A stretch of 64,000 nucleotides of DNA. It comes from Lysinibacillus cavernae. Lineage in GTDB: Bacteria > Bacillota > Bacilli > Bacillales_A > Planococcaceae. The stretch lies in the NCBI RefSeq assembly GCF_009724685.1, contig NZ_WMEF01000007.1, forward strand, positions 156,109-220,108, given 5' to 3'. Position 1 is the stretch's first letter. Every line of letters begins with the position of its first letter. Shown here piece by piece: positions 35,352 to 44,201 of the stretch. Below the pieces are notes generated by a model, which had not been told where the DNA came from, did no database searches, and was given only the letters and a program-made list of their open reading frames with translations. The position numbers were made by a program, and so were the translations under genes.

Positions 35352-35447
35352 TCAAAATCCAAAAGTGTAGTTTTCCAATAAGTTATAGAGAATATAAAGA
35401 ATTATTTATATAATAGGATAAATAAGTAATGAAGGAGTGAACTCCTC

Positions 35448-36344
35448 GTGAATATAGACCACATCGAGGCATTTTTATATGTTGTACATTACAAAAGTAC
35501 CCATAAGGCAGCTAATGCATTGTTTCTATCACAACCAACTGTGACTGCGCGAATTAAATCATTAGAGCGGGAGCTAGGTGTTGAATTATTTTATCGAGAA
35601 GGGCGGAGTGTAAGTTTATCGGATAAAGGTAAAGATTTTTTACCATTCGCTACACAAATTGTGCAAACATTTCAGCAAGGAAAAAAACAATTAGAAGAGA
35701 CACGAGAAACAGATGAAGTATGCGTTGGTGCAAATGGGGTGACGGCACAATATTTTTTAGCGTATGCATTACCTAAGTGGAAAGAACGATTTCCTTATTT
35801 GCGTTTTCAAATCATCACAGGCCCAACAGCCATGATTTTAGAAAAGCTGGAAAGCCATCAAATTCATTTAGGTTTTATTCAATATGTGCATCGGGATGGG
35901 ATTTGCAACGAGCTATTGTTAAACAATGCGGTGAAACTTGTAAAACATCGTGACCATCCATTACAACTAAAAGACCTTATTCAAGCAAAAGAATTAGCGC
36001 AACAGAAAATGGTGTTTTTTGAATGTGGAGCGTTTGATTGGAATTACGTGCATAAGATGTTCGAGGTAGAGGGCGTGACAGCCGATATTGAAGTACGAAC
36101 AGATCATTTAGAGGTAGCTAAAGAATTTATCAGAACGAAAGACTATATAAGCTTTTTACCACATCTATGCGTCAAAAAGGAATTGGAAAGCGGTGAGTTT
36201 GTAGAAATAGATGTTAAGCATTTACTGGATATGAATCAACACATATTTTTAACCTATAAAAATAAAGATACATTGACATCAGCTTTTTGGCAGACGATAT
36301 GTGAAACAGCTAAGCGTTTTGAAGGCATTCAGGAAATGCATTGA
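35448..36344 (+). CDS. ascR: LysR-family regulator of sulfur salvage (AscR/YtlI-like)
   Basis: 298-residue LysR-type regulator: N-terminal winged HTH (AANALFLSQPTVTARIKSLERELGVELFYREGR, about 18-50) and a co-inducer-binding domain (about 90-290). The genes downstream match the B. subtilis ytmI operon, whose activator is YtlI/AscR, so the same role is inferred: activation of S-alkylcysteine/cystine salvage on sulfur limitation. The GTG start at 35448 is 10 bases after GGAG, and that Shine-Dalgarno sits in a small hairpin (AGGAG 35433-35437 with CTCCT 35442-35446), so translation may also be controlled. The structured leader upstream is a third layer. Confidence 0.75.
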   Translation: MNIDHIEAFLYVVHYKSTHKAANALFLSQPTVTARIKSLERELGVELFYREGRSVSLSDKGKDFLPFATQIVQTFQQGKKQLEETRETDEVCVGANGVTAQYFLAYALPKWKERFPYLRFQIITGPTAMILEKLESHQIHLGFIQYVHRDGICNELLLNNAVKLVKHRDHPLQLKDLIQAKELAQQKMVFFECGAFDWNYVHKMFEVEGVTADIEVRTDHLEVAKEFIRTKDYISFLPHLCVKKELESGEFVEIDVKHLLDMNQHIFLTYKNKDTLTSAFWQTICETAKRFEGIQEMH

Positions 36345-36433
36345 TAAAATATTTTATTAGAACGTAAATTTTTTTCTATTACCTAACCTATTGCATATTG
36401 TCTAAAGGAACTGTAATATCATTCTCAATCCAA

Positions 36434-36461
36434 TTTTATTTATGAATTGCCATAAATAAAA
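36434..36461 (+). promoter_or_regulatory. Perfect palindrome upstream of the monooxygenase operon
   Basis: TTTTATTTATG (36434-36444) and CATAAATAAAA (36451-36461) are perfect 11-base inverted arms 6 bases apart, 66 bases before the cmoJ start. Size, T-N-A content and position suit a LysR-type activator site, so it is a candidate binding site of the adjacent regulator. Confidence 0.55.
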
Positions 36462-36527
36462 ATTTTTAAAATAAAAACATACTTAACCACTATGTTTAGT
36501 AAAAATAAAATTTGAGGAGGAATTGAC

Positions 36528-37856
36528 ATGGCTAGACAGGACAAAATTCGATTTGGAGCAATTATTCATGGGGTAGGAGGTAATATTTCGGGTTGGCGTC
36601 ATCCGAAGGTAGCGAGCAATCAAAGTGTAAGCTTACCTTTTTATATTCAGCAAGCTCAAAAGGCAGAGCAGGGAAAATTTGATGTAGCATTTATTGCAGA
36701 CGGATTGTTTATTAATGAAAAATCCATTCCTCATTTTTTAAATCGTTTTGAGCCTATTACGATTTTATCAGCTTTAGCTGTAGCGACAAAAAACATTGGA
36801 TTAGTTGGAACAGTTTCAACTTCCTATAGCGAACCATTTACAGTGGCACGACAATTTGCTTCTTTAGATCATATTAGTGCTGGCCGTGCAGGCTGGAATG
36901 TTGTAACCACGCCATTAGAAAGTACTGCTTTAAACTACAACAAAACAATCGACCAACATCCTAGCCATGCAGAACGTTATCAAATTGCGGAAGAATATTT
37001 AGAGGTTGTCAAAGGCTTATGGGATTCGTGGGAAGATGACGCATTTATTGCAGATGTCGACAATGATCAATTTTTTGATTCAGAAAAATTACACACGTTA
37101 AATCATAAAGGAAAACATTTTTCTGTACAGGGTCCACTCAATATCGGTCGAACAAAGCAAGGGCAGCCCGTTATTTTCCAGGCGGGTTCATCTGATGCTG
37201 GCATTCGATTGGCCGCAAAGGATGCAGATGCTATTTTTACTCATGGTGCATCCATTGAAGAAGCGCAAAAATTTTATAGTAGAGTAAAAACAGAGGTAGC
37301 AGCATTTGGACGAAATCCAGATGAAGTGAAAATTTTCCCTGGTATTTCACCGATTATTGGCGATACGGTAGAGGAAGCGGAGGTAAAATATCAAGAAATC
37401 GTTGAGTTAGTTTCCGTAGACCGTGCTTTGGCTTATCTTGGTCGTTACTTCGATCATCATGACTTTACACAGTATGATGTGAATGCATCGTTTCCTGAGC
37501 TAGGTGATATTGGTGCAAATAGCTTTAGAAGTACAACGGATTATATTAAACGATATGCTAAACAAGAGGGACTCACATTACGTCAAGTAGCTTTACGAGA
37601 AGCTACACCGAAAACAGCATTTTTTGGGACAGCTGAACAGGTAGCAGATATTGTACAGGAATGGTTTGAAAAGGAAGCAGCAGATGGCTTTATCATCGGT
37701 GTGACCGTGCCTGGTGCACTAGAAGATTTTGTTGACAAAGTTGTGCCAATTCTACAAGCAAGAGGGCTTTATCGTAAGGACTACGAGGCAGATACTTTAC
37801 GAGGTAATTTGGGTATCTCATTCAAAGAAAGTCGCTATGTCAAACAGTCTGTCTAA
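36528..37856 (+). CDS. cmoJ: FMN-dependent monooxygenase, CmoJ/YtnJ-like (NtaA/SnaA/DszA family)
   Basis: 442-residue bacterial luciferase-fold oxygenase of the NtaA/SnaA/DszA group: it starts with [19 protein letters not shown] and contains [21 protein letters not shown] and [27 protein letters not shown], hallmarks of this group. B. subtilis CmoJ (YtnJ) cleaves the C-S bond of N-acetyl-S-alkylcysteine sulfoxides with reduced FMN. The reductant is supplied elsewhere; no flavin reductase is in this locus. First gene of the seven-gene set, with a strong GAGGAGG. The operon order differs from B. subtilis, where this gene is near the end. Specific substrate is inferred from context. Confidence 0.8.
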   Translation: MARQDKIRFGAIIHGVGGNISGWRHPKVASNQSVSLPFYIQQAQKAEQGKFDVAFIADGLFINEKSIPHFLNRFEPITILSALAVATKNIGLVGTVSTSYSEPFTVARQFASLDHISAGRAGWNVVTTPLESTALNYNKTIDQHPSHAERYQIAEEYLEVVKGLWDSWEDDAFIADVDNDQFFDSEKLHTLNHKGKHFSVQGPLNIGRTKQGQPVIFQAGSSDAGIRLAAKDADAIFTHGASIEEAQKFYSRVKTEVAAFGRNPDEVKIFPGISPIIGDTVEEAEVKYQEIVELVSVDRALAYLGRYFDHHDFTQYDVNASFPELGDIGANSFRSTTDYIKRYAKQEGLTLRQVALREATPKTAFFGTAEQVADIVQEWFEKEAADGFIIGVTVPGALEDFVDKVVPILQARGLYRKDYEADTLRGNLGISFKESRYVKQSV

Positions 37857-37902
37857 AAACCTAGTAAATTGATTTGAATAAAAGAAATTAAGGAGGCATT
37901 GT

Positions 37903-38916
37903 ATGAGTTACACATTAGGAATATTAGATCAAAGCCCTATCGTTGAAAAAGCAACAAATGAGCAAACGTTACAAAAAACTGTAATATTAGCACAGAAAGC
38001 AGAGCAGCTGGGCTACTCACGCTTTTGGGTATCGGAGCATCATCATACTGATTCATTAGCAGGTTCGTCTCCAGAAGTGCTAGTTTCCTATTTACTTGCC
38101 AAAACGAAATCCATTCATATTGGGTCAGGTGGCGTGATGTTACAACACTACAGCCCATACAAAGTGGCGGAAAATTTTCATGTATTAGCATCATTGGAAC
38201 CTGGGCGAGTAGATTTAGGCATTGGTAAAGCGCCAGGCGGCTTACCTCTTTCCACGAGGGCTTTACAATACGGCACGCTCAATCAGGGGGAAGATTTTGA
38301 AGATAGACTCCTATTTTTACAGCAATTAATTGAACAAACAATACCATCAGAGCATGAATTACATGGCGTACAGGCAACACCTATCCCAAAAATAAAACCA
38401 ACTCTATTTTTATTAGGAGCGAGTCCACAAAGTGCTGAGCTTGCAGGGAAACTCGGTATTGCCTTCGTCTTTGCACGTTTTATTAATAGCAACAATGATG
38501 TTTTGGCGCAAGCAGCTCGCATCTATCGTGAGCATCATGCGAATGGTCACTTTGCAGTATCGATTGCAACGATTGCAGCTCCAACTAAAAATGAAGCAAG
38601 AGAGTTGATAGGTGATCAAAAAATAACGAAGGTGCATTTAGCGAGTGGTAGGACACTGACATTACAATCTGTAGAGTTAGCAGAAAAATTTGGACAGGAA
38701 TCTGGAGAGGCGTATGCAGTCAAACAATACGATGCGGATATTGTCTATGGATCGCCTGAGGATATTAAAGCCATATTTGATGATTTTCATAAGCAATATC
38801 AAATAGATGAATTCATCTTGCATACCCCTGTGTTGAAGGAATTTGAACGTGAACGCTCGTTTGAGCTATTAAGTCCAGTCAATTTACAGTTACAGCAAAA
38901 AGAAGTCGTGAGCTAA
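37903..38916 (+). CDS. cmoO: LLM-class flavin monooxygenase, CmoO/YtmO-like
   Basis: 337-residue luciferase-like monooxygenase of the MsnO8/YtmO type, recognisable from TLGILDQSPI at the N-terminus, RFWVSEHHHTDSLAGSSPEVL, and GSGGVMLQHYSPYKVAENFHVLASLEPGRVDLGIGKAPGG. In the S-alkylcysteine pathway CmoO is thought to oxidise the sulfur before CmoJ cleaves the C-S bond. It follows cmoJ by 46 bases with AAGGAGG, and precedes the glutaredoxin-like gene by 13 bases. Confidence 0.78.
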   Translation: MSYTLGILDQSPIVEKATNEQTLQKTVILAQKAEQLGYSRFWVSEHHHTDSLAGSSPEVLVSYLLAKTKSIHIGSGGVMLQHYSPYKVAENFHVLASLEPGRVDLGIGKAPGGLPLSTRALQYGTLNQGEDFEDRLLFLQQLIEQTIPSEHELHGVQATPIPKIKPTLFLLGASPQSAELAGKLGIAFVFARFINSNNDVLAQAARIYREHHANGHFAVSIATIAAPTKNEARELIGDQKITKVHLASGRTLTLQSVELAEKFGQESGEAYAVKQYDADIVYGSPEDIKAIFDDFHKQYQIDEFILHTPVLKEFERERSFELLSPVNLQLQQKEVVS

Positions 38917-38929
38917 GGAGGTCCACAAC

Positions 38930-39208
38930 ATGACAAATAATCTAGATATAGTAGTTTGGTCGAAACAAGGGTGTAGTTACTGTGATGAAATAAAAGCATA
39001 TTTACAAGAACAACAAATTTCATACAAAACGGTGGATGTCACGACAAATGATACGTTCCGTGACATCCTTGAAATAAAATATGGTGTGCGCTATATACCC
39101 ATTGTAGAAATTGGGTCAAGTGAAACGGGTATCTATAAAGCCGTAACTGAAATTGGTTTAGAGCATGTACAGAAGGCACTTGCCGTGAGTTTACCCTCAC
39201 ACGCATAA
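38930..39208 (+). CDS. cmoI: Glutaredoxin-like protein (CmoI/YtnI-like)
   Basis: 92-residue thioredoxin-fold protein with an N-terminal CSYC redox motif (about 16-19) and the cis-Pro segment YIPIVEIG. This corresponds to B. subtilis YtnI (CmoI) of the same operon. It probably reduces disulfides or sulfoxide intermediates during salvage, but the exact role is not established. Start ATG follows AAGGAGG. Very tight spacing to both neighbours (13 and 20 bases) shows operon membership. Confidence 0.8.
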   Translation: MTNNLDIVVWSKQGCSYCDEIKAYLQEQQISYKTVDVTTNDTFRDILEIKYGVRYIPIVEIGSSETGIYKAVTEIGLEHVQKALAVSLPSHA

Positions 39209-39228
39209 CAGAAGGAGAGAGGGATTTT

Positions 39229-40053
39229 ATGAAAAAAATATCGTTTTATCTACTACTTGTACTAGCAGCACTTTTAACAGCCTGTGCAAGTTCAGAAAAA
39301 TCAGATGGAGATACGAGTGCCCAAAAAACAGCACAGGGTGGGAAAGATGTTCAAAAAATCATTGTAGGTACAGGTACACAATTTCCAAACATCTGCTTTT
39401 TAGATGATAAAGGGAATCTAACTGGCTATGATGTTGAGCTTGTTCGAGCAATCGATGAAAAGCTACCAGAGTACGAGTTTGAATTTAAAACAATGGAATT
39501 TTCTAATTTATTATTAAGTTTAGAGACAAGAAAAATTGATTTTATTGCCCATCAAATGGAAGTCAATAGTGAGCGTGAAGAGAAATTTTTATTCAATAAA
39601 GAGCCGTATAATGTATTCCCATTAAAGGTGACAGTGAATGAGAAAAATAATGACATCCATTCAATCGGTGATTTGAAAGGGAAAAATGTGAGTGTCTCAC
39701 CAACAAGTAATTCTGCTGTCTTTGTTGAACAATATAATAAGGATCACAATTTGGGCGCGAATATTGTGTATTCTTCGGGTTCAGTCGATGTCAACAATCA
39801 ACTTTCTACGGGCCGTATTGATGCCATAATTACCACGCCATTTGCTGTGAGATACTATAACGAAAGCAATGAGGCACAGCAAAAGGTTGTAGGTGATGCT
39901 CTATTAAATTCAAAAGTTTACTTTTTACTCAATAAAGATGAAGTGAAATTACAGGAACGTTTAGATGAAGCCATTGTTGAATTAAAGAATGAGGGCATTG
40001 TGAGTGAGCTCAGCAAAAAATGGTTAGGTGATGATTATACAGTAGACTTTTAA
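39229..40053 (+). CDS. tcyK: Amino-acid (cystine-type) ABC transporter substrate-binding lipoprotein
   Basis: 274-residue family 3 solute-binding lipoprotein. The signal peptide ends in the lipobox LLTAC with Cys19 as the lipid-anchored residue, followed by a Ser/Asp/Gln linker. The mature part has IIVGTGTQFPNICFLDDKGNLTGYDVELVRAID and the DFIAHQMEVNSEREEKFLFNKEPY segment typical of polar amino-acid binders. By operon it matches TcyJ/TcyK of the B. subtilis L-cystine/S-modified cysteine importer. B. subtilis has two such binders in tandem; only one is here. Confidence 0.82.
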   Translation: MKKISFYLLLVLAALLTACASSEKSDGDTSAQKTAQGGKDVQKIIVGTGTQFPNICFLDDKGNLTGYDVELVRAIDEKLPEYEFEFKTMEFSNLLLSLETRKIDFIAHQMEVNSEREEKFLFNKEPYNVFPLKVTVNEKNNDIHSIGDLKGKNVSVSPTSNSAVFVEQYNKDHNLGANIVYSSGSVDVNNQLSTGRIDAIITTPFAVRYYNESNEAQQKVVGDALLNSKVYFLLNKDEVKLQERLDEAIVELKNEGIVSELSKKWLGDDYTVDF

Positions 40054-40077
40054 TGAACAGGAAAGGAAGAGGGAAGT

Positions 40078-40782
40078 ATGGATAATAACTTTGATGTCGT
40101 GCTCATTGCGAAAGTCATCCCAACATTGCTTCAGTATTTACCAGTAACATTTGAAATACTAATATTCTCCATACTTTTTGGAATAGTACTTGGATTGGTA
40201 CTAGCGATACTGAAGCTACTTCACATACCTATATTGAAGCATATCATCACAATCTATATATCCTATATTCGTGGCACACCTATTTTAGTGCAGTTGTTCT
40301 TAGTATTTTACGGCATACCTGCATTGTTAAAGCTCATTCATATCGATGTAACACGTATGGATGCGATGTATTTCGTCATTATTACGTACACACTAAGCAA
40401 TACAGCAGCATTTGCCGAAATATTTCGTGCCGCCATTTTAACCGTTGATCGAGGGCAGATGGAGGCTGCCTATTCAGTAGGATTAAGTGGAACACAAGCT
40501 TTTATGCGAATTGTTTTCCCACAGGCGATCCGTGTTGCTTTCCCCAATATAGCGAACACGATGATTAGTTCATTAAAAGATACATCTCTAGCATTTTCAA
40601 TTGGTGTGATGGATATGGTTGGGCGTGGAGAAACTTTGATTGCTTCAACGACACGAGCATTTGAGATCTATGTGGCATTATCGATTGTTTACTATGTCAT
40701 CGTGATCATACTTGAAAAAATATTTACGTTCAATGAACGTTATTTTAATCGCTATATGCCAAAGGAACTTGCTTCACATTAG
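40078..40782 (+). CDS. tcyL: Amino-acid ABC transporter permease (TcyL-like)
   Basis: 234-residue HisM-type permease with about five membrane helices and the EAA loop EAAYSVGLSGTQAFMRIVFPQAIRVAFPN (about 139-167), which docks an ATPase. YISYIRGTPILVQLFLVFYGIPA is the family's second signature. It pairs with the next gene as a heterodimer. The cognate ATPase (tcyN) is not in the window. Confidence 0.85.
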   Translation: MDNNFDVVLIAKVIPTLLQYLPVTFEILIFSILFGIVLGLVLAILKLLHIPILKHIITIYISYIRGTPILVQLFLVFYGIPALLKLIHIDVTRMDAMYFVIITYTLSNTAAFAEIFRAAILTVDRGQMEAAYSVGLSGTQAFMRIVFPQAIRVAFPNIANTMISSLKDTSLAFSIGVMDMVGRGETLIASTTRAFEIYVALSIVYYVIVIILEKIFTFNERYFNRYMPKELASH

Positions 40783-40794
40783 GGGGAATATGTT

Positions 40795-41502
40795 ATGACC
40801 ATTGATGCGTCTTTTATAGTTGAAGCATTGCGAGAAATTAGTAAAGTAATACCATTAACCTTATTTATGACAATTACACCTGTTTTATTAGGTATTGTTA
40901 TCGGAATAATAGTAGCCTTCGCTCGGATTAAACAAATAAAAATTGTCACATCTATACTTAATTTTTATGTATCTTTTTTCAGAGGCACACCCATTATTAT
41001 GCATATCATGCTCGTATATTTTGGCTTACCTATAGTAGTGGATGTTGTGGCAAGTACTTTCAATCTAACGATTCAATCGACCTCAATTCCTATATTATTT
41101 TTTGTTATACTCGCACTGACCCTTAGTGCAGGGGCTTATGCTTCGGAAATTATTCGTTCAGGTATATTGAGTGTACCAAAAGGACAATTAGAAGCAGCGT
41201 ATGCGATAGGTTTAACATTTACTCAAGCTATGCGACGTTTTATCTTACCGCAAGCCTTTGGTCAGTCAATTCCTAACTTTACAAATGTCTTTATTGGTTT
41301 TTTACATGCCACATCTTTAGCGTTTTTTCTTTCTATTAAAGAATTGACAGGTGTTGCAAATATTGTTGCTTCTGTGAACTTAAAGTTTTTAGAGTCTTTT
41401 ATTGCTGTCGGTCTCATTTATTGGGGTATTTCAGTAACGGCTGAATGGATCTCACATCGCATTGAAAAAAGAGTAACAGCCTATAGTAAGGGTGGCTTTT
41501 GA
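40795..41502 (+). CDS. tcyM: Amino-acid ABC transporter permease (TcyM-like)
   Basis: 235-residue permease, second half of the transmembrane channel. FYVSFFRGTPIIMHIMLVYFGLP and the EAA loop EAAYAIGLTFTQAMRRFILPQAFGQSIPN are clear, so an ATP-binding partner is expected. It begins 12 bases after tcyL, behind AGGGGG. The next gene is the acetyltransferase, where B. subtilis would carry tcyN. Confidence 0.85.
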   Translation: MTIDASFIVEALREISKVIPLTLFMTITPVLLGIVIGIIVAFARIKQIKIVTSILNFYVSFFRGTPIIMHIMLVYFGLPIVVDVVASTFNLTIQSTSIPILFFVILALTLSAGAYASEIIRSGILSVPKGQLEAAYAIGLTFTQAMRRFILPQAFGQSIPNFTNVFIGFLHATSLAFFLSIKELTGVANIVASVNLKFLESFIAVGLIYWGISVTAEWISHRIEKRVTAYSKGGF

Positions 41503-41523
41503 GTATAGAAAGGGGAAATAAGA

Positions 41524-42039
41524 ATGACAGTAGCAGAAATTGTGATTGAACATTTACAAGAGGAAGATTATGCACGCTATCTTGAGGTTTTGGTCGAGAG
41601 TTATGCTCAATACGAAAAGGATTATAAGGACCCAGAGCGCTGGCAATCGTATCTAAGTGATATCCGTGCCTCCATTGGTAATCCAAATGCAGAAACGATT
41701 CTAGTAGCAAAGCGTGAGAACGAGATATTAGGAGGGCTGCAATTATTTACTGATGCTGAGAAAGCATATGGATTACCAGAGCTTAATATTCAATCTACAA
41801 TCGTACGCTTGTTAGGTGTACATCCGAAAGGCAGAGGGCTGGGAGTTGCGAAAAAATTATTGCACGAAAGTTTTGCCTTTGCCAGAAAGAGACAGGATCC
41901 GGCTTTATATTTGCATTCAGGTGATATCATGCAGGCTGCTATTAATCTTTACTTATCTTTGGGTTTTGTACGAGATGAATCAAAGGAATTTTACAAGGGA
42001 GATATTTTAGTAAAGAGCTTCCGCTATGATTTATCTTGA
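41524..42039 (+). CDS. snaA: GNAT N-acetyltransferase (SnaA/YtmI-like)
   Basis: 171-residue GNAT protein: the acetyl-CoA pyrophosphate loop is VHPKGRGLGVAKKLLHES (Q/RxxGxG/A type, about 100-117), with a C-terminal strand/helix LYLHSGDIMQAAINLYLSLGFVRDES. In B. subtilis the first gene of this operon, YtmI/SnaA, N-acetylates S-modified cysteines so that the monooxygenases can act. Here it is last in the row. The deacetylase that would release cysteine afterwards is not seen in this locus. The gene ends 15 bases before a dispersed repeat. Confidence 0.78.
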   Translation: MTVAEIVIEHLQEEDYARYLEVLVESYAQYEKDYKDPERWQSYLSDIRASIGNPNAETILVAKRENEILGGLQLFTDAEKAYGLPELNIQSTIVRLLGVHPKGRGLGVAKKLLHESFAFARKRQDPALYLHSGDIMQAAINLYLSLGFVRDESKEFYKGDILVKSFRYDLS

Positions 42040-42053
42040 TTCAATCATGTTTT

Positions 42054-42228
42054 TTGTGCCAAAAGCGAAGTGTCGGGTACAGAAGTCCCTGTTTTTTTCT
42101 TCAGGTGTTCAAACGCCCTCTGAATCAAGAGCAAGCCTCCAGTGGATGTCACAGAGAAGAGCTTTTCGAGCGAGCTCGAAAAAAACTAGACGCATTGTTT
42201 ATCCGCGCGAATGCGGAGCGTCAGTGCC
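42054..42228 (+). repeat. Composite dispersed repeat with two small-repeat copies
   Basis: The gap between snaA and glcD contains one small-repeat copy at 42054-42082 (GTGCC..GGGTAC ends) and another at 42202-42228 (GCGCGAATGCGGAGCGTCAG). The part from about 42170, with CTCGAAAAAAACTAGACGC before the second copy, matches the minus strand of the mdh terminator region at 9481-9540. The middle (42083-42170) shows no similarity that I recognise and no gene. Confidence 0.65.
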
Positions 42229-42257
42229 AATTACGCAGAGGTTTAATTGATAATGAT

Positions 42258-42287
42258 AAACCCGCTGATGATAGCATCAGCGGGTTT
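42258..42287. terminator. Terminator hairpin between snaA and glcD
   Basis: Perfect 13-bp stem AAACCCGCTGATG (42258-42270) and CATCAGCGGGTTT (42275-42287), loop ATAG. T-rich 3' arms on both strands, shared by the convergent genes. Confidence 0.85.
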
Positions 42288-42294
42288 ACGTTTG

Positions 42295-43674
42295 TTATAG
42301 GGAGAAAATTTTCCCTGGATTCATAATGTAATGTGGGTCAAGTGCTGCTTTTATACTTTTCATGACTGCTAAAGAAGTACCATGCTCAGTAGCTTGATAC
42401 TTCATTTTACCAATTCCAACGCCATGTTCCCCTGTACATGTGCCGCCTCGAAGTAACGCGTATTGAACGATATGTTCGTTGAAGCGATCTGCTTTTGCTT
42501 GTTCTTCCGTATCATTTGGATTTAACATTAATAGCGCATGGAAATTACCATCCCCCACATGACCGACAATGCCACCTGCTAGTCCAACCTGATTAAGCTG
42601 TTCGCGTGCATATAAAATGGTTTCTGCAAGCATTGAGATAGGTACACAGACATCTGTCGACATAAGTTTCTTCCCAGGGTAAGCATGAATATATGCATAA
42701 GCCAATGAATGACGAGCTTCCCATAGCTTATTACGTGCAGCATTATCTTGTTCAAATTCAACGGATAGGCAATTAAAATCCTCAAAAATCTCTGAAGCAA
42801 ATACTATATCCGCATGCATACCTGCTTCATTTCCGTGGAACTCTAAAAATAATGTTGGTTTTTCCCTAAAGGAAGTATCGTTATAGAAATTGGCTTGTTT
42901 GATGGAGGCTTCATCGACCAATTCCACTCGACCAATCGAAATGCCCACCTGTAATAAAGCCGTGACTGCACTGACAGCATCGTTTACTGTATCAAAAATA
43001 GCACGTCCCGCCGTCACAAATTCAGGTATACCATAGACTTTCAAAGTTAACTCTGTAAAGCAACCAAGTGTTCCTTCTGAGCCAACGAATAGCCCGTTTA
43101 GATGATAACCAGAAGAAGACTTCGCTGCTAAATTTCCAGTATGGATGACGGAGCCGTCTGCAAGAACTACTTCTAAATCGCGAACTTGATCACGCATGAC
43201 TCCATAGCGCACAGCAGTAGTGCCACTGGCATTGGTTGCTGCCATACCACCTAGTGTTGCATCTGCACCCGGATCTACTGTAAATTGTAAACCGTGTTTT
43301 TTTAACTCCTTATTTAATTGAGAGCGTGTGACACCAGGCTGTACTTTTACAAGAAGATCATCCTGTCGAACTTCTAAAATAGCATTCATTTCAGAGAAAT
43401 CGATTGAAATACCATGTGAAATGGGAATAGCATTTCCTTCTAAGCTTGAGCCAACACCGAATGGTACAACTGGTACACGATGTGCATGTGCAATTTTTAA
43501 GATGGCACTGACATCTGCTGTGGAACGGGGAAAGACAACAATATCTGGTAAGCTCATCGCATGATGAGATTCATCTTTTCCATGTAGCTGTCGTACCGTT
43601 TCGTTTGTTGACACTTGTTCTTCTACTAAAACCTGTTTGAGTTGATTGACAATTAATTCTACTTCAACAGACAT
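42295..43674 (-). CDS. glcD: FAD-binding D-2-hydroxyacid (glycolate/D-lactate) oxidase subunit
   Basis: 459-residue FAD_binding_4/FAD-oxidase C-terminal protein of the GlcD type. The ATG at 43674 follows GGAGGG on the minus strand and is preferred to the ATG at 43719. The FAD motifs VPVVPFGVGSSLEGNAIP and DATLGGMAATNASGTTAVRYG and the C-terminal GGTCTGEHGVGIGKM are present. It oxidises glycolate or D-lactate, passing electrons to an Fe-S partner. In B. subtilis the partner glcF is adjacent; it is missing here, so this protein may act alone (D-lactate dehydrogenase-like) or with a distant partner. Convergent with the sulfur locus. Confidence 0.85.
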   Translation of the reverse strand: MSVEVELIVNQLKQVLVEEQVSTNETVRQLHGKDESHHAMSLPDIVVFPRSTADVSAILKIAHAHRVPVVPFGVGSSLEGNAIPISHGISIDFSEMNAILEVRQDDLLVKVQPGVTRSQLNKELKKHGLQFTVDPGADATLGGMAATNASGTTAVRYGVMRDQVRDLEVVLADGSVIHTGNLAAKSSSGYHLNGLFVGSEGTLGCFTELTLKVYGIPEFVTAGRAIFDTVNDAVSAVTALLQVGISIGRVELVDEASIKQANFYNDTSFREKPTLFLEFHGNEAGMHADIVFASEIFEDFNCLSVEFEQDNAARNKLWEARHSLAYAYIHAYPGKKLMSTDVCVPISMLAETILYAREQLNQVGLAGGIVGHVGDGNFHALLMLNPNDTEEQAKADRFNEHIVQYALLRGGTCTGEHGVGIGKMKYQATEHGTSLAVMKSIKAALDPHYIMNPGKIFSL

Positions 43675-43752
43675 TCCAATCCCTCCAAATTTTCTGATAA
43701 ATAAAACTTTATCACGCATTTATTGGAAATGGAATGCACTGTTTATTAAAAA

Positions 43753-43962
43753 TCAGTTAGCAAATACTTTTTCTAGTTTTTGAACGAATTCATCCTGTTC
43801 AGTTGGACTTGATTGCTTCCACCATTTTTCAAAAAACACCCCAAGACCTGGAAGTAAATGCTCTTCTCCACGGTTAATTGCATCTTCCACAATATCTTTA
43901 AATTCAGCTGCAGATTGACCGTGGACATTCGCTGTAATTGCATCTCTTATTTGAAAATTCAT
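43753..43962 (-). CDS. sspI: Small acid-soluble spore protein I
   Basis: 69-residue SspI-family spore protein, recognised by MNFQIRDAITANVHG, the central EDAINRGEEHLLPGLGVFFEKWWK and total length 69-71. SspI is made in the forespore late in sporulation; its exact role is unclear. GGAGG lies about 9 bases upstream of the ATG on the minus strand. In B. subtilis sspI is next to ysgA; here about 7 kb of other genes separate them. Confidence 0.93.
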   Translation of the reverse strand: MNFQIRDAITANVHGQSAAEFKDIVEDAINRGEEHLLPGLGVFFEKWWKQSSPTEQDEFVQKLEKVFAN

Positions 43963-44201
43963 CTATTTCGCCTCCTTAGTAGTAATTTGTCCAGTCATCG
44001 TTTAAATATGTATGAAATGCCAAAGAAAAGATATGATTTTTACAATAACATGCCATAGTTATGAATAAACAGGACAAGAAATTTATCCATTTTTATGTGT
44101 GGAATGATGAAAAAGGGCATTCGCCTTCACTAAACGCCAAGTACTAAGATAGAGTCACCTAGGAATATTGGACTGTGCATAGTCGACAGGGAAGAAAAAG
44201 A

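Noticed and set aside
35222..35413. 63-residue ORF between argF and the LysR gene
   Set aside because: Lies inside the structured leader and terminator; no protein-like pattern.
42036..42326. Plus-strand ORFs between snaA and glcD
   Set aside because: Contained in the dispersed repeat and terminator; no RBS or recognisable domain.
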